The notes under the pieces were generated by a model. It made no database searches, had not been told where the DNA came from, and saw only the letters and a list, made by a program, of their open reading frames with translations. Positions 1 to 13,249 of a stretch of DNA of 64,000 nt are shown one piece after another. The translations under genes were made by a program, and so were the position numbers. How positions within the stretch are numbered: the first letter of the stretch is position 1; every line of letters begins with the position of its first letter. The stretch spans positions 22,079,001 to 22,143,000 of the forward strand of contig NC_092673.1 in assembly GCF_964355755.1 (NCBI RefSeq), read 5' to 3'. Source of the stretch: Antedon mediterranea. Its lineage: Eukaryota > Echinodermata > Crinoidea > Comatulida > Antedonidae.

Positions 1-780
1 ATAATTTATTCATGGCGGAATTATTTCCTAATGATTTATTCAACTTCTGTTGAAAAAATCTACACATTTCATAATGACAATGATGGGTGAAGCCAAGTTT
101 AACAAGGGGTTCTGTTTCTTTTATCTGTTTTTAGGTCATTTTAATATTCATTTTTTTCTTTTCATTTTATGCATGACATAACAATTTTTACGACTTAAAA
201 GTAGTAAAATAAAACATATGACATATAAACAGATATAAAGTGTCACTCCACACTGAATATTATTCAAGCGTTCTTCATTCTTTTTAGCATGTTATCTGTC
301 ATGGATCAGGAGGGTGCTATAGAAATATTGTTTTTTAAGTTGGAATAGCATAAAAAACACACATAATTTGAATTACTAATCTTATACTGCACTTATAATG
401 CGCAATTAAATCTTATTTCTATATTTAACATGACAGGTAGTGTTATTAGCATGCTTTGGTTTTGTGTTACATGCTTTGAAGATCGGACGGCCTGGCCAGG
501 TCTTTGAGAAAAGGGTTTGATGCATTTTAATTAGGAATTGTTTGCTGGAAATATTAGCAGGCTTATCATGATTACCATCAGTAATAATCACAGTCTGACA
601 TTTAGTATTAAATTATGTGAAGAACAAGTACTATACATTATTCCGTAGACAATTTCAAGTTTTATTTCATTTTAAAGTGAATAGATTCTTTCTAAGAATA
701 GGCTGATAAAGTATATGACATCAAAAGTAATATGGGATGAATATAAATTGTAAATCACATTTTAATTTTTGTTAAATTAA
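1..780. other. AT-rich non-coding stretch
   Basis: I see no coding exon, RNA gene or clear repeat structure here. The only open frame of any length (406-591, minus) has no recognisable motif and no splice context. Confidence 0.5.
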
Positions 781-1540
781 ATATAACCAAAGAATATATA
801 TCACAAGAATGAGTATTCCGCGATTTTTGCATGAGAAATTTGTAACAGAGAGCTCCAGTGAGTGATGCCCGCCCTCATAAGGGCGGATGTATACATACTA
901 AATAAGACTTGATTTAATAGATATTATACATGTCACATTAAATAGAATTATGATAATAGTTTTTGCAATTGTAAACTATTTTATAATACATATTTATTAA
1001 CAAACTAGTGTACATTCACTTTTACAGACAATTTTTTACTAACATGCTAAGTTAGTTCACAAAAAAGGCCTAACACAGCAATACCAAAATCAACGAATCG
1101 TTACTCAGCACGGCCGATTCTTTACCATTGCCGTGTACTACTACTCTACGCCCGGTAAATTAAGTATTGTTTTTATGATATAAATTAGTATAAAATACAT
1201 GTTATTAATAGGACAAAATGTTAAATGTCATTAACATTTATTTGTTTTACCAGAAACAAGTTAAATATAGGAATATTATTAAACTATCCTTCGTGAAAAC
1301 GCGTAAACAGCAACACGCCCGGTCACGCTATCGTAGCGCCCGGTTGATAAAGCAAACTGTTTATACGGCAGTTTTTATTAAATAAATTGCATAAAACGAA
1401 CAATTAAATATCCAAATAGTATTGTATACATCCCAGATACATCCATACTTATGGCGGCGCCCTACCACATGGACAATATTACTGTTACAGGGAAAATCGC
1501 GGATTACTCATTCTTGTGATATATATTCTTTGATATAACC
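781..1540. mobile_element. Non-coding terminal-inverted-repeat element (MITE-like)
   Basis: Bases 781-827 and 1492-1537 are near-perfect inverted copies of about 45 bp, sharing the core ATATATCACAAGAATGAGTA and its complement. The roughly 760-bp interior has no long open frame and contains small G/C hairpins, such as CCGCCCT/AGGGCGG near 870-886. This is the layout of a non-autonomous DNA transposon. No target duplication is obvious, so the exact ends are approximate. Confidence 0.75.
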
Positions 1541-1917
1541 TAAATGACAATACAGTAATTAAAACATTTAAATTTAGTACATATTTGTTAATAACATAAC
1601 AAGATAAAAAAAAATATTGGTGGGTGGGGGAGGACTTAAACTTAGTTGATATGGCCTAGTTTTCTTCTTTGTACTATCCTCACACAGATTTTGTAGACTA
1701 CATACACATGATTTTCATCATACAGCAAGACCACCAAATGGAATGCAAGATACTTCTTAATTATGACGGTAAAAGCAATGTAAATTGGATATGTTTATAT
1801 ACACGAGACAGAGACAGCTAAAAGCCAGGTTCAATAATATATCATATCACTGAATATATTAAATTATCCAAACAAACATAAATTGCTGTATTTTAAATGT
1901 CGTTTCTATATATTGTA

Positions 1918-4545
1918 ATTTACCTCCGCCAAGGAGGTATACATGTAGTCTGTTTGTTAGCAAGATTACTCAAAAGGATATTGCAAGAACTTTACCAAAA
2001 TGAAAATACAGATAGATATGTGGTCGAGGACCCCTCCATTAAATTTTGGAGGCAAGACCAGGGTCCCAATTCTGGACCACTTTTTAGTATTATTATCAGA
2101 CCGGCTAGTGTTAAAAGGTAGGACAGAATTACTTAAAGTATAAGTAAACTGAAATTGTATTTATAGTTTTGCGATTTGTAATTTTAAAGCATAATTTGAT
2201 TTAATGTACAAGTTTTTTGATACGAGTAGTTTTAAAAAACCTATTCCTTTTCGTTTGTGTTTGCCGTTGCTGTTCTGTTGTTAGTCAACTGAAGCTATTG
2301 TTAGTTGAAAGGCAATGATTACATAATCATTACACCAAACACGAATACATGAAATTAGCCTAATCAAATACAGCATTAAGAAAAATAAAAAAGATATATA
2401 TTTTTTAATTCCGGTGAAATCTTTTAAAGGAGATATTTACAGTAGGCGGAGGTTCTAGTTTTGATATATTATATTCAGTGTTTATATAAAAATACATTTG
2501 TATATGTATTCTAACCTAGATACCAAAAGAATGTGATTATATTTTTTAGTACGAACTACATTACTTACTTTGTCGCAATTATTATTTTTTAAACTTACCA
2601 AATCAAGCAGAGATGACAGATGGTTTATTTCGCTATCAAGAACTCGGGCCAGTGAATGAGCACATTCTGCACTCGCACAAACATCTAAAACATGCCAGAA
2701 ACAAAATATAAAACCATAATATTCACAATATAATTTTCCTAATTATGAATTTAAGCAAGCAGTGAATTTAGATGATGGTTAAATATATTGTACATTAAAT
2801 GAACATTAAAATAAATAAAAAATGTGAACACAACTTGAGAATTGTGGGGCATATGGTAAAAATTTCGAATAAAAAATAACGAAAAATTAATATTTTGTAT
2901 TAAAATTTATTGTAAGTACATTGTAAATTAAATGAAAATTAAAATGAAATAAAAATGTGAAAACACACATCAAGAATTGTGGGGCATATGGTAACAATTT
3001 AGACTAAAAATAAAGAAAAATATTAGTTATGTGAATAAAAATCTAAAACAATCTACAGTATTGGAGAACAAAAGAACAGATAAATGTGTTAGTACTCCAC
3101 AATATTTGCAACATTAAGAGATATGAGTTGAAAGCATAAACAAATTTTGATTACATTTTCATTGCCTTTCAAAAATCCTGAAATCCACAAATAGTTGGAC
3201 ATTAAATTGATAAATTACATAAAATATGTAGAGTTATAACATAGAGATATTATAGTGAACATAATATCTCTACGGGTTATAATAAATCAATACCTTATGA
3301 TTCTCAGAAAAAGTCAAAATAAGATTTAAAGGTATTATAAATTGATTAAACTGTATTTATACACTAACTATAATTAAAGTATATAAACATGCAATAGAAG
3401 TGAAAATTTGTTAGTAATAAATTACAAATTCCTTCTCCACTTTAATGTTTTTCAATTAACTGTTGATAATTGGTACAAGATCAGAGTCGTTAACCTTTTC
3501 AAGAAGCAAGATGCAAATCCTATGATATGCCAACGACAGATGAGACTAGGACGTGTCATAATAAAAACAGAATGATGGCAAGTAACGAGAATGACAACTG
3601 GACCAATGACAAGCATTTGCCAACTTATTAAATTAAGATAACAAAATCTTACATTAAATATGTAAGTTTAAAAGTAATTGTCTTTAATGAGGGTTTAATG
3701 TCATGACACGGTCAGTTTATATTAAAATAATTACATGTATAAAAACAACATGATCATGTAAGGAGTATACAGGTGAAAATCTCAAGTAACACCAGAGCAC
3801 TGTACCATTTTGGAAGAGAGGGAAATATAGAGGGCTAAAAAGCTGATGTGGATATGACACAAATATAAACTAGAAAGACACTCCGAGAGTGCATACCTCC
3901 GCCTACTGTAAAATTCTCCTACATAAGATTTCTCCGGTAAAAAAGAAATATATATATATATTTGTGTGTGTCTTAATGCCGTTTCTGATTTGGGCTAATT
4001 TAAATACAAGCATGTGTATGCGAGTTTGGTGTAATGGTTATGTAACAAGCTTTTCAACAACAATAGCTTCAGTTGACTAACAATAGAACAGCAACGCGAA
4101 AATCAAACAGTGAGTTTGAAAAGAAATAGGTTTTTTGAAACTACTCGCATCAAAAAACGTGCACATTAAATAAAATTATGTTTTAAAATTACAAATCAGA
4201 AATTATAAGTCTTGCCTCTTACAAAAATTAAGTTTTTTAGACAACTAGTTTTCGAGAAAATGTAATTACAGTTTACTTGTTACTTTAATACTGCTCGCCG
4301 GCTTTTGAAAAATGTTGTCCTATCTTTTAACACTAGCAGGTCTGAAAAGTATATTAAAAGTGGTCCAGAATTGGGACCGTGGTCCGAAATGGTCCCAAAA
4401 TGTAATGGAATGGTCCTTGACCACATATCTATCTGTACATTCAATTTGGTAAAGACCTTGTAATTACTTTTTGAGTAATCCTGCTAACAAACAAACAGAC
4501 AAACACACGCGATCGATTACATATACCTCCTTGGCGGAGGTAAAT
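1918..4545. mobile_element. Long inverted-repeat (foldback) element ending in CCTCCGCC...GGCGGAGG
   Basis: The left arm (about 1918-2457) and right arm (about 3890-4545) are diverged inverted copies. Both outer ends carry the self-complementary TACCTCCGCCAAGGAGGTA. Both arms carry the 'GGTCCxGAATTGGGACC' segment and the TTAACACTAGC segment, and the inner ends carry CAGTAGGCGGAGGT and its complement. The interior (2458-3890) is AT-rich and non-coding. The short open frames inside (1897-2121, 3889-4080) only read through the repeat. Confidence 0.75.
2786..3040 (+). repeat. Two-copy direct repeat of about 130 bp
   Basis: The segment around 2786-2910 is repeated at about 2915-3040. Both copies share ACATTAAATGAACATTAAAA-like sequence followed by AATTGTGGGGCATATGGTAA. 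It lies inside the foldback element above and has no coding content. Confidence 0.6.
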
Positions 4546-4584
4546 AATAATAAATATAAATAAGTGGATAATATTATTTTTTAA

Positions 4585-5003
4585 ATGTGTATGAATAGGT
4601 TGGAGAAGCTACAACAAAAGGCCACCCGATTCATTTCTGAACCAAGGGGTACAGAGTATGTATGTAAACTAAACATACTTGATCTTACGTTAGCTTATAG
4701 AAGAAAGAGAGCGTCTCTGATCCAAGTATTTAAAATACTGAAAGGATTGCATAAATTGGACATTGAAACCTTTTTAATATGTCAACTATCCATTACACTA
4801 GAGGTCATTCTTTCAAACTATCAAAGCTGCCGGTCAAAACTAAATGGGGATCAAATCATTTTGGAGCAAGGGTAGTTAACAATTAGAACGCTTTGCCAAG
4901 AGTTGTTGTAGAGTCAAAGTCATTGAATCAGTTTAAGTCTAATTTGAAAGAACACTGGAAAAACCACCACCAGAAGTTTCAGCCATATGTAAGAGATTTG
5001 TAA
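4585..5003 (+). pseudogene. Non-LTR retrotransposon RT C-terminal remnant
   Basis: The reading frame contains RLEKLQQKATRFI, then YRRKRASLIQVFKILKG. After a frame change it reads SFKSNLKEHW-like residues (about 4890-5003). This is the conserved tail downstream of the reverse transcriptase domain in CR1/L2/Jockey-type LINEs. The catalytic RT part is absent, so this is a dead 3' fragment. The clade within non-LTR elements is uncertain. Confidence 0.7.
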
Positions 5004-5400
5004 TTCCAGAGAGGCGAATAAGCAATTTGCTTTAGCCTTAATTTCAAGGTAATTCAAGGTAATAATTCAAGAGTAAAATTTATTTTTTACATTTTGAATA
5101 TGTATGGTTCTCAGAAACATTGATAATTCCTCGGATAAATGCAATGCAAGGTAATGTAAGCAAACAACAATATCTTAGTCAGAGAGCGAACAGCAAAATA
5201 TCACTGAACATATTCTCGGCTTGAATATGCGCAAACCATCAAAATGACCTCATATGGCATCATTAATAGTGGACTTTAAAAAATGAATCAAAAAATGTTA
5301 CTATAATGTCACTAATGATAATAATCAAATATAGGGTAGGTATCCAAAGCCATTATTCTACAAAATTATTTGCATTATGCCGTCTATCTTTAAACATAAT
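5004..5400. other. Non-coding interval downstream of the TPR-CHAT gene
   Basis: No gene is visible. On the minus strand an AATAAA hexamer (5400-5405) overlaps the stop codon of the TPR-CHAT gene. It could act as a poly(A) signal, but AATAAA is common in DNA this AT-rich. Confidence 0.35.
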
Positions 5401-8400
5401 TTATTTACAGTTACCTATCAGTGCTTCTGTAGCTTGTAGCACAGGGCCCAGAAGTTCAGAGTGATCCCATTGTGGCCAAATCACATAAGGCTCACTGGTA
5501 CTGGCACCTCTGGCTTGAAAGTGGAAGCCAACCAGATGTAACAGAGGAATGGCAGCAGGAGCTTCAATGGCACATTGTGGCAGTAAACAGACAGGGAGAG
5601 TAGGAGATGATTGTGTAAAGAGATGCTGCCATTCCTTAAGTAAATCTTGTACAGCAACTATGGCATTTGGATGCTTCTGGTGATGCATGAGAAGTTTTGA
5701 TAGATGGCCCTTCATCTCTGTCAACTGATTTTGTTTTACTCCTGTCAAGTAGTAAAGTAAGTTAAGTAAAGACTGATTATTAATGACATTTGCTTTCTGC
5801 CTAATCTAAAGAAAATACAAGCATATTTTATACTGATGCATTTAAAATGTAGCTCAGCTTTTAATAACATAAATATGTTTTATCCAACTTACAAAGTAAT
5901 AATTGATAATACTATATTGATAATTATTATAAATAATTTAGTCATTTAGTATTATGTTTAATTTATAAATTGAGGAAAACTTATTCACATTCAAAATGAA
6001 AAGCTGAATTAGTTAGACAATAATTTTCTACATAATTGCACGACGTTCAGCATTTTTCCTAAATAAGTACATTCATAATGACATATAGATTATATAGATT
6101 ATACATGGTAATAATCAAATATTTGTATTTACATATTTGATTTAAATTTGCTGCATAAACAAACAAAAACCAGATAGTGTTTTGATATAATATATTCAAG
6201 AGGATTCTGTAGGTTGATAATAGGGAGTATGCCTAGTTTTGGTGTTTAACTAACTACGTGACCGCATGCTGCTTGCTTGTTTTTTAAATTAATTCCAGAT
6301 TGACATAAGACATGCAAAATCTACACCTGTTACACTGAATCACAGAGGATGTTGATTTATTCAGAAATTGGAGCACATCAGTTCATTAAAGATACATTGC
6401 AAGAGTTGGAATCTAAGGATCGTCAGCAATTCTAGAAACCTTCAGAAGAGGGAGCTATTTACAAATTTAGCTTCATCAAAGTGGTCTTTTTTTTAGGGGG
6501 GGGGGGGGGGGAAGTTGTTTAAAGCTTTTTCTCATAAATTTGTTGTCAATGAGATGATTGGATTTTGAAAACTCAACATTTACTAGAAAGTTATACAAAC
6601 TATATAAAATTTACAGTTTCAGTTTTCTATTTTTACATGCATTTATCCCATTTTGTACATTTTTCTTAGTAGGCCTAGTAGATGAATATGTCAGGAATTT
6701 ATTGCAAAGATTTGTATCCAAAATCACTTTTCAACTAAAAATACAACACAAATGTATTACCTGGTGTTTTGTAGTTAAGTGTATCTGTGGGCAAACTACT
6801 CAGAATTTGACCTTCGACCCTGTTTAGTTGTTGATCCAACATGTCTTTTTTTATGGCACTAAGATTAACGTACTGATCAATCCCAATTAAGACAAATGGA
6901 GACCAGAAAACATGATCTTTAAATCTGAAATTGAAATTAAAAATTACCGTATTTATATTTGATTAAATGTGAAAGCTGAAGAAACTGAGTGTATTTAAAA
7001 AAGTGAGAAAAAAAATGAAAATGTATACCTTTCATCTTTTTTAATTGACATTTTTGCATACGCAACAGCTTTAGACAGATAGCTTCCATTCTGCAATGCT
7101 GAGTAAAAATGATACCAAAACTTTTGTAACACAGCATCAGGAGTTGCCCATAGCAACAAAAGAAAGCACTTAGCACCGGCAGCAAGAAAAGCACATGGTA
7201 GTGAAAGATCAACATTTCGGTGGTGGTTTCCATAACACCCGCTAATCACAACCAATTGTGCTCTGAGATCGAGGGCTGAAATGTCATCTGTACTCAGCTG
7301 GTACGACTCTTCTGGATAAACTCCATCTGCACTAGAGAAGCTAGTCTCATCGCAAGCACAGGCTAGAACTCCTTTCTTCCAACAACCGGGTAGAGCTGTA
7401 AAATGATCATTAAACTGATATTTTAACTAATGAAAGCTTTCCAAATACATTTTAAATATAAGAAGATATTTTATGATGGAAAATGTAAAGGATTCAACAG
7501 TGAAGACTGTTATATTGCTGGAAAAAAATCAACAATATTGATTATTTAAGTGAATTCTCTAGCAGCAACTCTTGCCTGGGTAGCAGATGATAAACATGAG
7601 AGAAAAACAAATATGCTATTATCAATGCGATCAATGTGGGTAAATTAAAGTGTAAATTCAATACATCATGCTGTTTTGAGAATATAAAAATGTCTTCAAT
7701 CATTTTAATACAGTTAAACCAAGTCTTACCCAGGTGTATAAGTGTAGCATTAGGGATCTCCTTGATCGTCATTTGTTTTGAAGCATATTTTGCAACAATG
7801 GCCTCTGTTCCCAGATATTCTGCCACATCATGGCATTCTCTGTGCGCTGTTTGGTACTCCGAAGGTGGCACCCAATCCTTAAATTCATATTTGAAATAAT
7901 TATTTGCTATTACATCGGATATTTATATTTTAGAGCTCAAAATGAAATGACTATAAATTTACCTAAAAATATGCTAAAATTTGTCCTGGTGCCTTCTTAA
8001 CTACAATAAAAATAGATTGGATATTTCATAGCCATTAGTCTTGACTATTTAACTTTCTATTGACTATGGATAGTTCTATTCATATGTATGGTAGAGTATT
8101 ATTAGTAAAATATTAATGGAAATAGAAAATGTAATTATTAACATAATGTAATTATTAACATATTGTAATTAGAAATACTCTTTTCGATAACTTTCAGGAA
8201 TTGCTAATACCTTTCCATTTAGCCTTGCTTTATCCGGAAGATGAGGACTGCCTATGACCACCGACAAATTTGCACCACATGTCTGCTGATATTCCTCAAT
8301 GGTGTTAGTTCCTACCGATGGAACCTCTTTTCCACACCATGTGGAGGTGATAAGAGTGCTTGATTTCTCTGTATTTTGTTGTAGTTTTCTTAATTCGAAT

Positions 8401-11400
8401 TGGCAAACTTCATCTTTTTCTACTTTTACTACATCGAAGTGATTTCTACCAAAACTAACATACTTCGGATTGTTGCACTTCTGTTGAGACATCTTTGGAG
8501 CAACATTGACAGTTTCAGAAAAAGGAGCAAACGGACGATCTTTGGGTGGCACAACTACACTCAAACTGTCGTCAAGATATATTGGATCTGAAGAAGTATT
8601 CCTGGAATCTGTTGATTCTAGACATGATTGTTCTTTAGCTGCTTTTAGCAGGATGTTCTTGCTGAGGTATTCTAAAACTTTTAGACTTGGCGCCATTGTT
8701 AAACGATATATTTCACCAATACAAACACCATTCACATCTTCTAAAGAATCAAAAGGTACTTGGAACAAGTTCTTGTCCGGAATGATTGTCAATTTGTGAC
8801 ATTTTTTTATCTCGGACAACACTGGAAACACCAGCAAGTCATACAATATTCTTGTTGGCTTTTCTTTTTCCATGAACTTACTATCCTCTGGAGTTTTTTG
8901 CATCATACCATCATCTGTTGTGTTTCTTGTTGACCGTCGATTATAATTCTTCTGAAGAAAATGAGTCTCTGAATCTTCAAGCGGTAGAGCTCTGTATTCT
9001 ACCTCATACATCTGACTTCGTAGGCTTGGAAGAGTATGCAAGTTATCAAGAGCTTTATCTAGTTGATTCCATATGACTGAATCTGTCAATTCGATACGTT
9101 CTGTTCTTACACATCCTTTACCAGGTTTCAACACAAATATGATAATGAAATCATTAGTCATTGTATAAAAGAGCACAGTGGAATCCTGCATATCTAGGAT
9201 CTTATTCACTTGTTTTGTGGTTGGTAATGAAGAATTTTTCTTTACTTTTTGCTTAACATAAGCATCAAACATCTGTGACTTTTCCATTTCAGCAAACACC
9301 AATGCATCATCTGGCCGAGATAGCTTTTGCAACACAATTTGCAAAAGATCAAATGCCATTAGTCGTGTATTTTGAATGGAATCTGGAATGGCTATGCAGT
9401 CAGTATTATACATTTTTAAGAGAACTGTATTGTCAAAAATGCAAGTTTCCAGTAATACTTTTGCTCTCTTAAAGTCTTTGTGATCTTCAGTTTTGACAAG
9501 TATGCTGGCTATTTGACATCTGCACATGTTTTGTAACAATCTACTTTCAATCTTGTCTGCTAAATTTAATGATTGTTCATAGAAGTGGAGGGCATGTTGA
9601 AAATTACAATAGGATTTGTGAAGATCTCCTATCCGCAGTAATGCTCTAACTTCTGTTTCAAACTCATCAAGTCTACGAGACATACGAAGATAACTTTGGA
9701 AATGTTTTAATGCTTTTTCAAATTCACTTGTATTATCTGATATTTCACCAAGATGAAGAAAGGCACTAGCTTGTGATTCATAATCTTTAAGTTTCTCTGA
9801 GATGCGACACTGTTGCTCCAAGTATGATTCTGCTAATTTGTGATTGTGTAATGTTTTGTAAACAACTCCAATAAATCCATAGGCAGTTGCCATTCCAGCA
9901 CGGTCATGAAGTTTCTTACATGTTGCCATGTAAGCTTCGTAATGATTTAATGCCAATGTGTAGGCCCGAGTTTTAAAATATAAATTAGCAACTAGGAGAT
10001 GCGCTTTCTGCAATCTGACACTATCACTTTCACAAAGTGCAAGATTTAACATAGCTTTTGCATGAATCAAAGCTTGTCTATGTTCACCAAGACCAGAATA
10101 TGCTGCACAAACTGTCTCATAAATATTCATAACATTACTGCTTTTATGCAAATCCAATTCTAAAACTGAATCCCTAACACCTTCCAAGTCTTCAATGGCT
10201 GCTAGCAATTTTACAAAATTTACCAAAAACTCTTGAATGTAACCATTATTGTAGTAAATCTGTCCCAATGTGTAATAACATGCTGCTTCAAATTCGGGAT
10301 TCTTTTCCTGGAGGCACAACACCAGACATTTTTGGAGATACTCTACAGCCAGGAGCGAATTCTTAAGATATTCATAACTTTGGCCAATGTAATAGAGTGA
10401 GAGTAACTTATTCTGAACATCTTGTGATCTATTGTTAGCCACAAGCAAGACATCAATACTGACACTGTACTCATTTGATTTTTGTAAATGTCGACCAACT
10501 AAGAGAAGCTGTTCAGTAACACTCATTTCTGTATTAACGACAAAAAGATAAATATAGTTCACTGTAGCTGGCTCACCATTCCCTAATTTGTGGAAAATAC
10601 AATGCAAAACATAATGGTAAGTTCAGAACTTTGTTTTATAATGCTTAAGTCTTATTCCACCATCCCCTATTTAAAAAATCTTTAATCAGTCACTAAATTC
10701 ATCAAATGACATTTATAAATGTTTATAAATCAAAATATAATAATTTATTTTCTGTATTAGACAATTATTAATCCTTTAAAATAAAATAGAAATATTTACA
10801 TAACAAATTGATACAATAAAAAAAACTGTAAATGGATTACCATCAATATTTGACAGGGCATCCTCTGAAAGTGTGCATATGTTTGACGCCACCACCAAGA
10901 TGTTGTCAGCTAGCTGTTGTTCATGCTCTTGATCTAGTTGAAGCGCCTTTAAGAATGACCGGATGGCTCTTCCAGAATCGTCAAGATGATCGTAACTGAT
11001 TCCTTGTAAATAATATGCCTGTTGATGTATACAATGATAGCAGAATTTTAAATATAATTTGATTACAACACAAATCTTAACATCTCATCCGAAAGACGAC
11101 GTGTTCCAACCAGCCAGTTGGAACACATGGATAGTGATCATAGGGTTCAAACCATTGTGGACCAAAGGAAACCTATGGTCTTTCACGGTTCAGCGCACAA
11201 CACAGTGACTACCAGTTTAGTCGACTATGCCAAATGCTGCTTGATGGGTGTGTAAACTTAACTTAAATTTTGTACTGTTTAAAAGAAGTAAAACTTATTT
11301 TTTTCTATGCATTTCTGATTATTTATTTTATAAATCTATAGTTTAATTTCAAGATTTATTTTATGTGAAAGGTTTTACACTTACAGCATGATCCAAAACT

Positions 11401-12447
11401 TACACTTTTACTCCTCTCCTTACATTTCGTTATAATAAGAAAGACTACCTACCTGTGGTACATTAGGATTTATCTTAATTATATGATCAGCATCTTTCTT
11501 TGCTAGACCGTACTGGTTTGTCTCCATGTAAGCTGCTGCCCTACACATCAAGATCTGTGTGTTGTCATCCTCAATCTCAAGAGCTTCACTGTAGCAACTG
11601 ATGGCCTTCTTATACTTTGCCTTCTTGAAGGCTCTGTTCCCTTGCTTCAGCAGTCGACGCACCTACAGTATACCATAATATAAGTTGATAATTGAACAAT
11701 AAACTTAAACAAATAAAACAAAGATGTTCAGGAAAGTAGCTAGCGAAGGGGGTGAATGTCGAAAAGTGGATGTGAACAATAAAACAATATAGTAAAGTAC
11801 ATATAAGGTACCCAGAGGTTTCTTGGATAGGTGTACAGTATGTTGAAATCAAGCTGTGGTATCCTTAAGCTCAGTCTACACTATCTTTTTTTTTAGTTCA
11901 ACAAAAAAAGTGTGCCCAAATATGGTAGTAGTATCATATGACGTCATCGTGTCATATATGGGCACATCACATATTTTTGTGACATAAAGTTTGATAGTGT
12001 TGACAGGGCTTTAGGATGAGTAGGAGGTGGGTGTACTCTCTCCATGCTAGGTTTCTATCAAAATCTCTATATAAAGAAAACATTTAGTATGGATTTTGTT
12101 GTGAAATTATAGACTGAGAATGAAAAACAAACAGCAGCTGGTAATACAGTTCTACAACTAAAGCCATGTACACTATCAAACTAGTTTGACAAAAATAGTG
12201 TAATGTGCCTAAATATGGTAGTGATATGCCCACATATGGTAGTGATAATAATGACATCATTATGTCCAAATATTGGCACATTTTTGTCACATAAAGTTTG
12301 ATTGTGTAGACAGAACTTTAGCATATAAGTTGAAGGCCTACATACACTCTCTATCTCCTCAGTTTCGCTGATGGGTTCGCTATGTTCAGCTAAGCTGTGC
12401 ATGCTTAGCACGCTAACCGATGGCCTGTAATCCCCGTCACTGAACAT
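5401..12447 (-). CDS. TPR-CHAT protein (candidate cysteine protease), eight coding exons, 1275 aa
   Basis: Exons (minus strand): 12447-12346, 11662-11453, 11018-10841, 10528-8211, 7877-7730, 7395-7029, 6924-6761, 5741-5401. All introns are GT..AG and phases match, giving one 1275-residue frame. Exons 2-3 carry TPR helices (GNRAFKKAKYKKAISCYSEA). The large exon carries about ten more TPRs to residue ~650. The CHAT domain starts near residue 723 (LLVFPVLSEIKKC, LTIIPDKNLFQVPFDSL). A low-complexity, Ser-rich insertion of about 130 residues (~785-915) follows. The catalytic pair is then present: His984 in ATLIHLA and Cys1039 in LVVISGCYG, ending with WSPFVLIG. CHAT is a caspase-related peptidase fold; TTC28 is a vertebrate protein of the same general architecture, with many more TPRs. 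Cytosolic location is inferred (no signal peptide). Introns contain two MITEs. Exon 1 could be preceded by other coding exons, but an acceptor (AG at 12458-12457) just before the ATG suggests only 5'UTR upstream. Confidence 0.88.
11090..11265 (+). repeat. Possible SINE-like intronic repeat
   Basis: Within the intron between TPR-CHAT exons 2 and 3 there is a 10-bp-arm hairpin (GTGTTCCAAC / GTTGGAACAC, about 11100-11126). It is followed by GGGTTCAAACC (about 11144), which matches a Pol III B-box. No second copy occurs in the window, so SINE identity is only a suggestion. Confidence 0.3.
11866..12013. mobile_element. Short palindromic MITE, family 1, copy 1
   Basis: The termini AAGCTCAGTCTACACTATC and GATAGTGTTGACAGGGCTT are inverted copies. 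The inside carries the diagnostic TGCCCAAATATGG / CATATATGGGCA and TGACGTCA motifs shared with the other copies. It lies in the first coding intron of the TPR-CHAT gene and is too short to code. Confidence 0.8.
12160..12319. mobile_element. Short palindromic MITE, family 1, copy 2
   Basis: It has the same architecture as copy 1, 150 bp away in the same intron: an outer ACACTATCAAACTAGTTTG end, inner AATATGGTAGTGATA, and a right end TTTGATTGTGTAGACAGAACTT. The two copies differ at many sites, so they look like independent insertions. Confidence 0.8.
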
Positions 12448-12456
12448 AATGATATC

Positions 12457-13060
12457 CTGTTAATAAACCTCTTTTGTTTGTTTAATCCTATAAAGTAAAA
12501 CATAACAAATTAGTTTTATCAAAACTTTGATAACAAAATGCAATCAAATAATTTTGTCATCAGGTTTCTGTAGTCTATGTATAGTTTTCTTAGTTTTCTA
12601 GTGTTATTTGCATGAAACAAGTTGAATTGATGTACATGAATGTTAGTTTATACGCAAATCCATATTATTATTTCAATCCGCCATGCAAAGAATTGGAATT
12701 TTTATAAGCGCTTCACCAATACAACTACTAGCTAGACTACTACTATAGGCTATCAGGCACTCCTATTATGGGCCACATGCTCCTCTATATTGTATCTGAC
12801 TGACTGGCTCACTAAGTGTAAGCCTATGCATGCCTGGTTAAGCCTAACATAACAATACATGGTTAAGCCTACCGAACGTAATATATATATTTATAGGTTA
12901 GAGTTAGAAACTAAATAATACTCACTACATTTATTCAAATATCAGCGAAATAATAACATTCTCTAGACTCTGATAATATAACCGTGACTAAACATTGACA
13001 GCCTATCTATCGCATTGTGTACTTAGCAACCAACCTACCTGCAATGGCGGCCGCTTAAGC
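12457..13060 (-). promoter_or_regulatory. Probable 5' non-coding exon and promoter side of the TPR-CHAT gene
   Basis: On the minus strand a good donor (CAG|GTAGGT, exon end at 13039) follows a GC-rich GCGGCCGCCATTGCAG stretch. It pairs in sense with the acceptor 9 bases before the gene's ATG at 12447. This would make a leader intron of 13038-12457 and put the transcription start above 13040. It is inferred from splice signals only. Confidence 0.45.
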
Positions 13061-13249
13061 AAGTGTGCTATAGAGGGCGATTTCGCATCATCTTTTACAT
13101 ACATTTTTTATACACAAATTGTTGCGGTGGGATTACAAGTTATTATTCCATAAAACAAAAATATTATCTCCTCAGCTACCGAAAACATCGAACGACTGGC
13201 AAAGGTTGCTATTTGAATTTGGACGATTCGATTTTAGATTCGTCGCGAT

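Noticed and set aside
1897-2121. 74-codon frame in the foldback arm
   Set aside because: Reads through inverted-repeat sequence whose other arm is not open; no domain.
8400-8799. Plus-strand open frames opposite TPR-CHAT exon 4
   Set aside because: They overlap a well-supported coding exon on the other strand and have no motifs.
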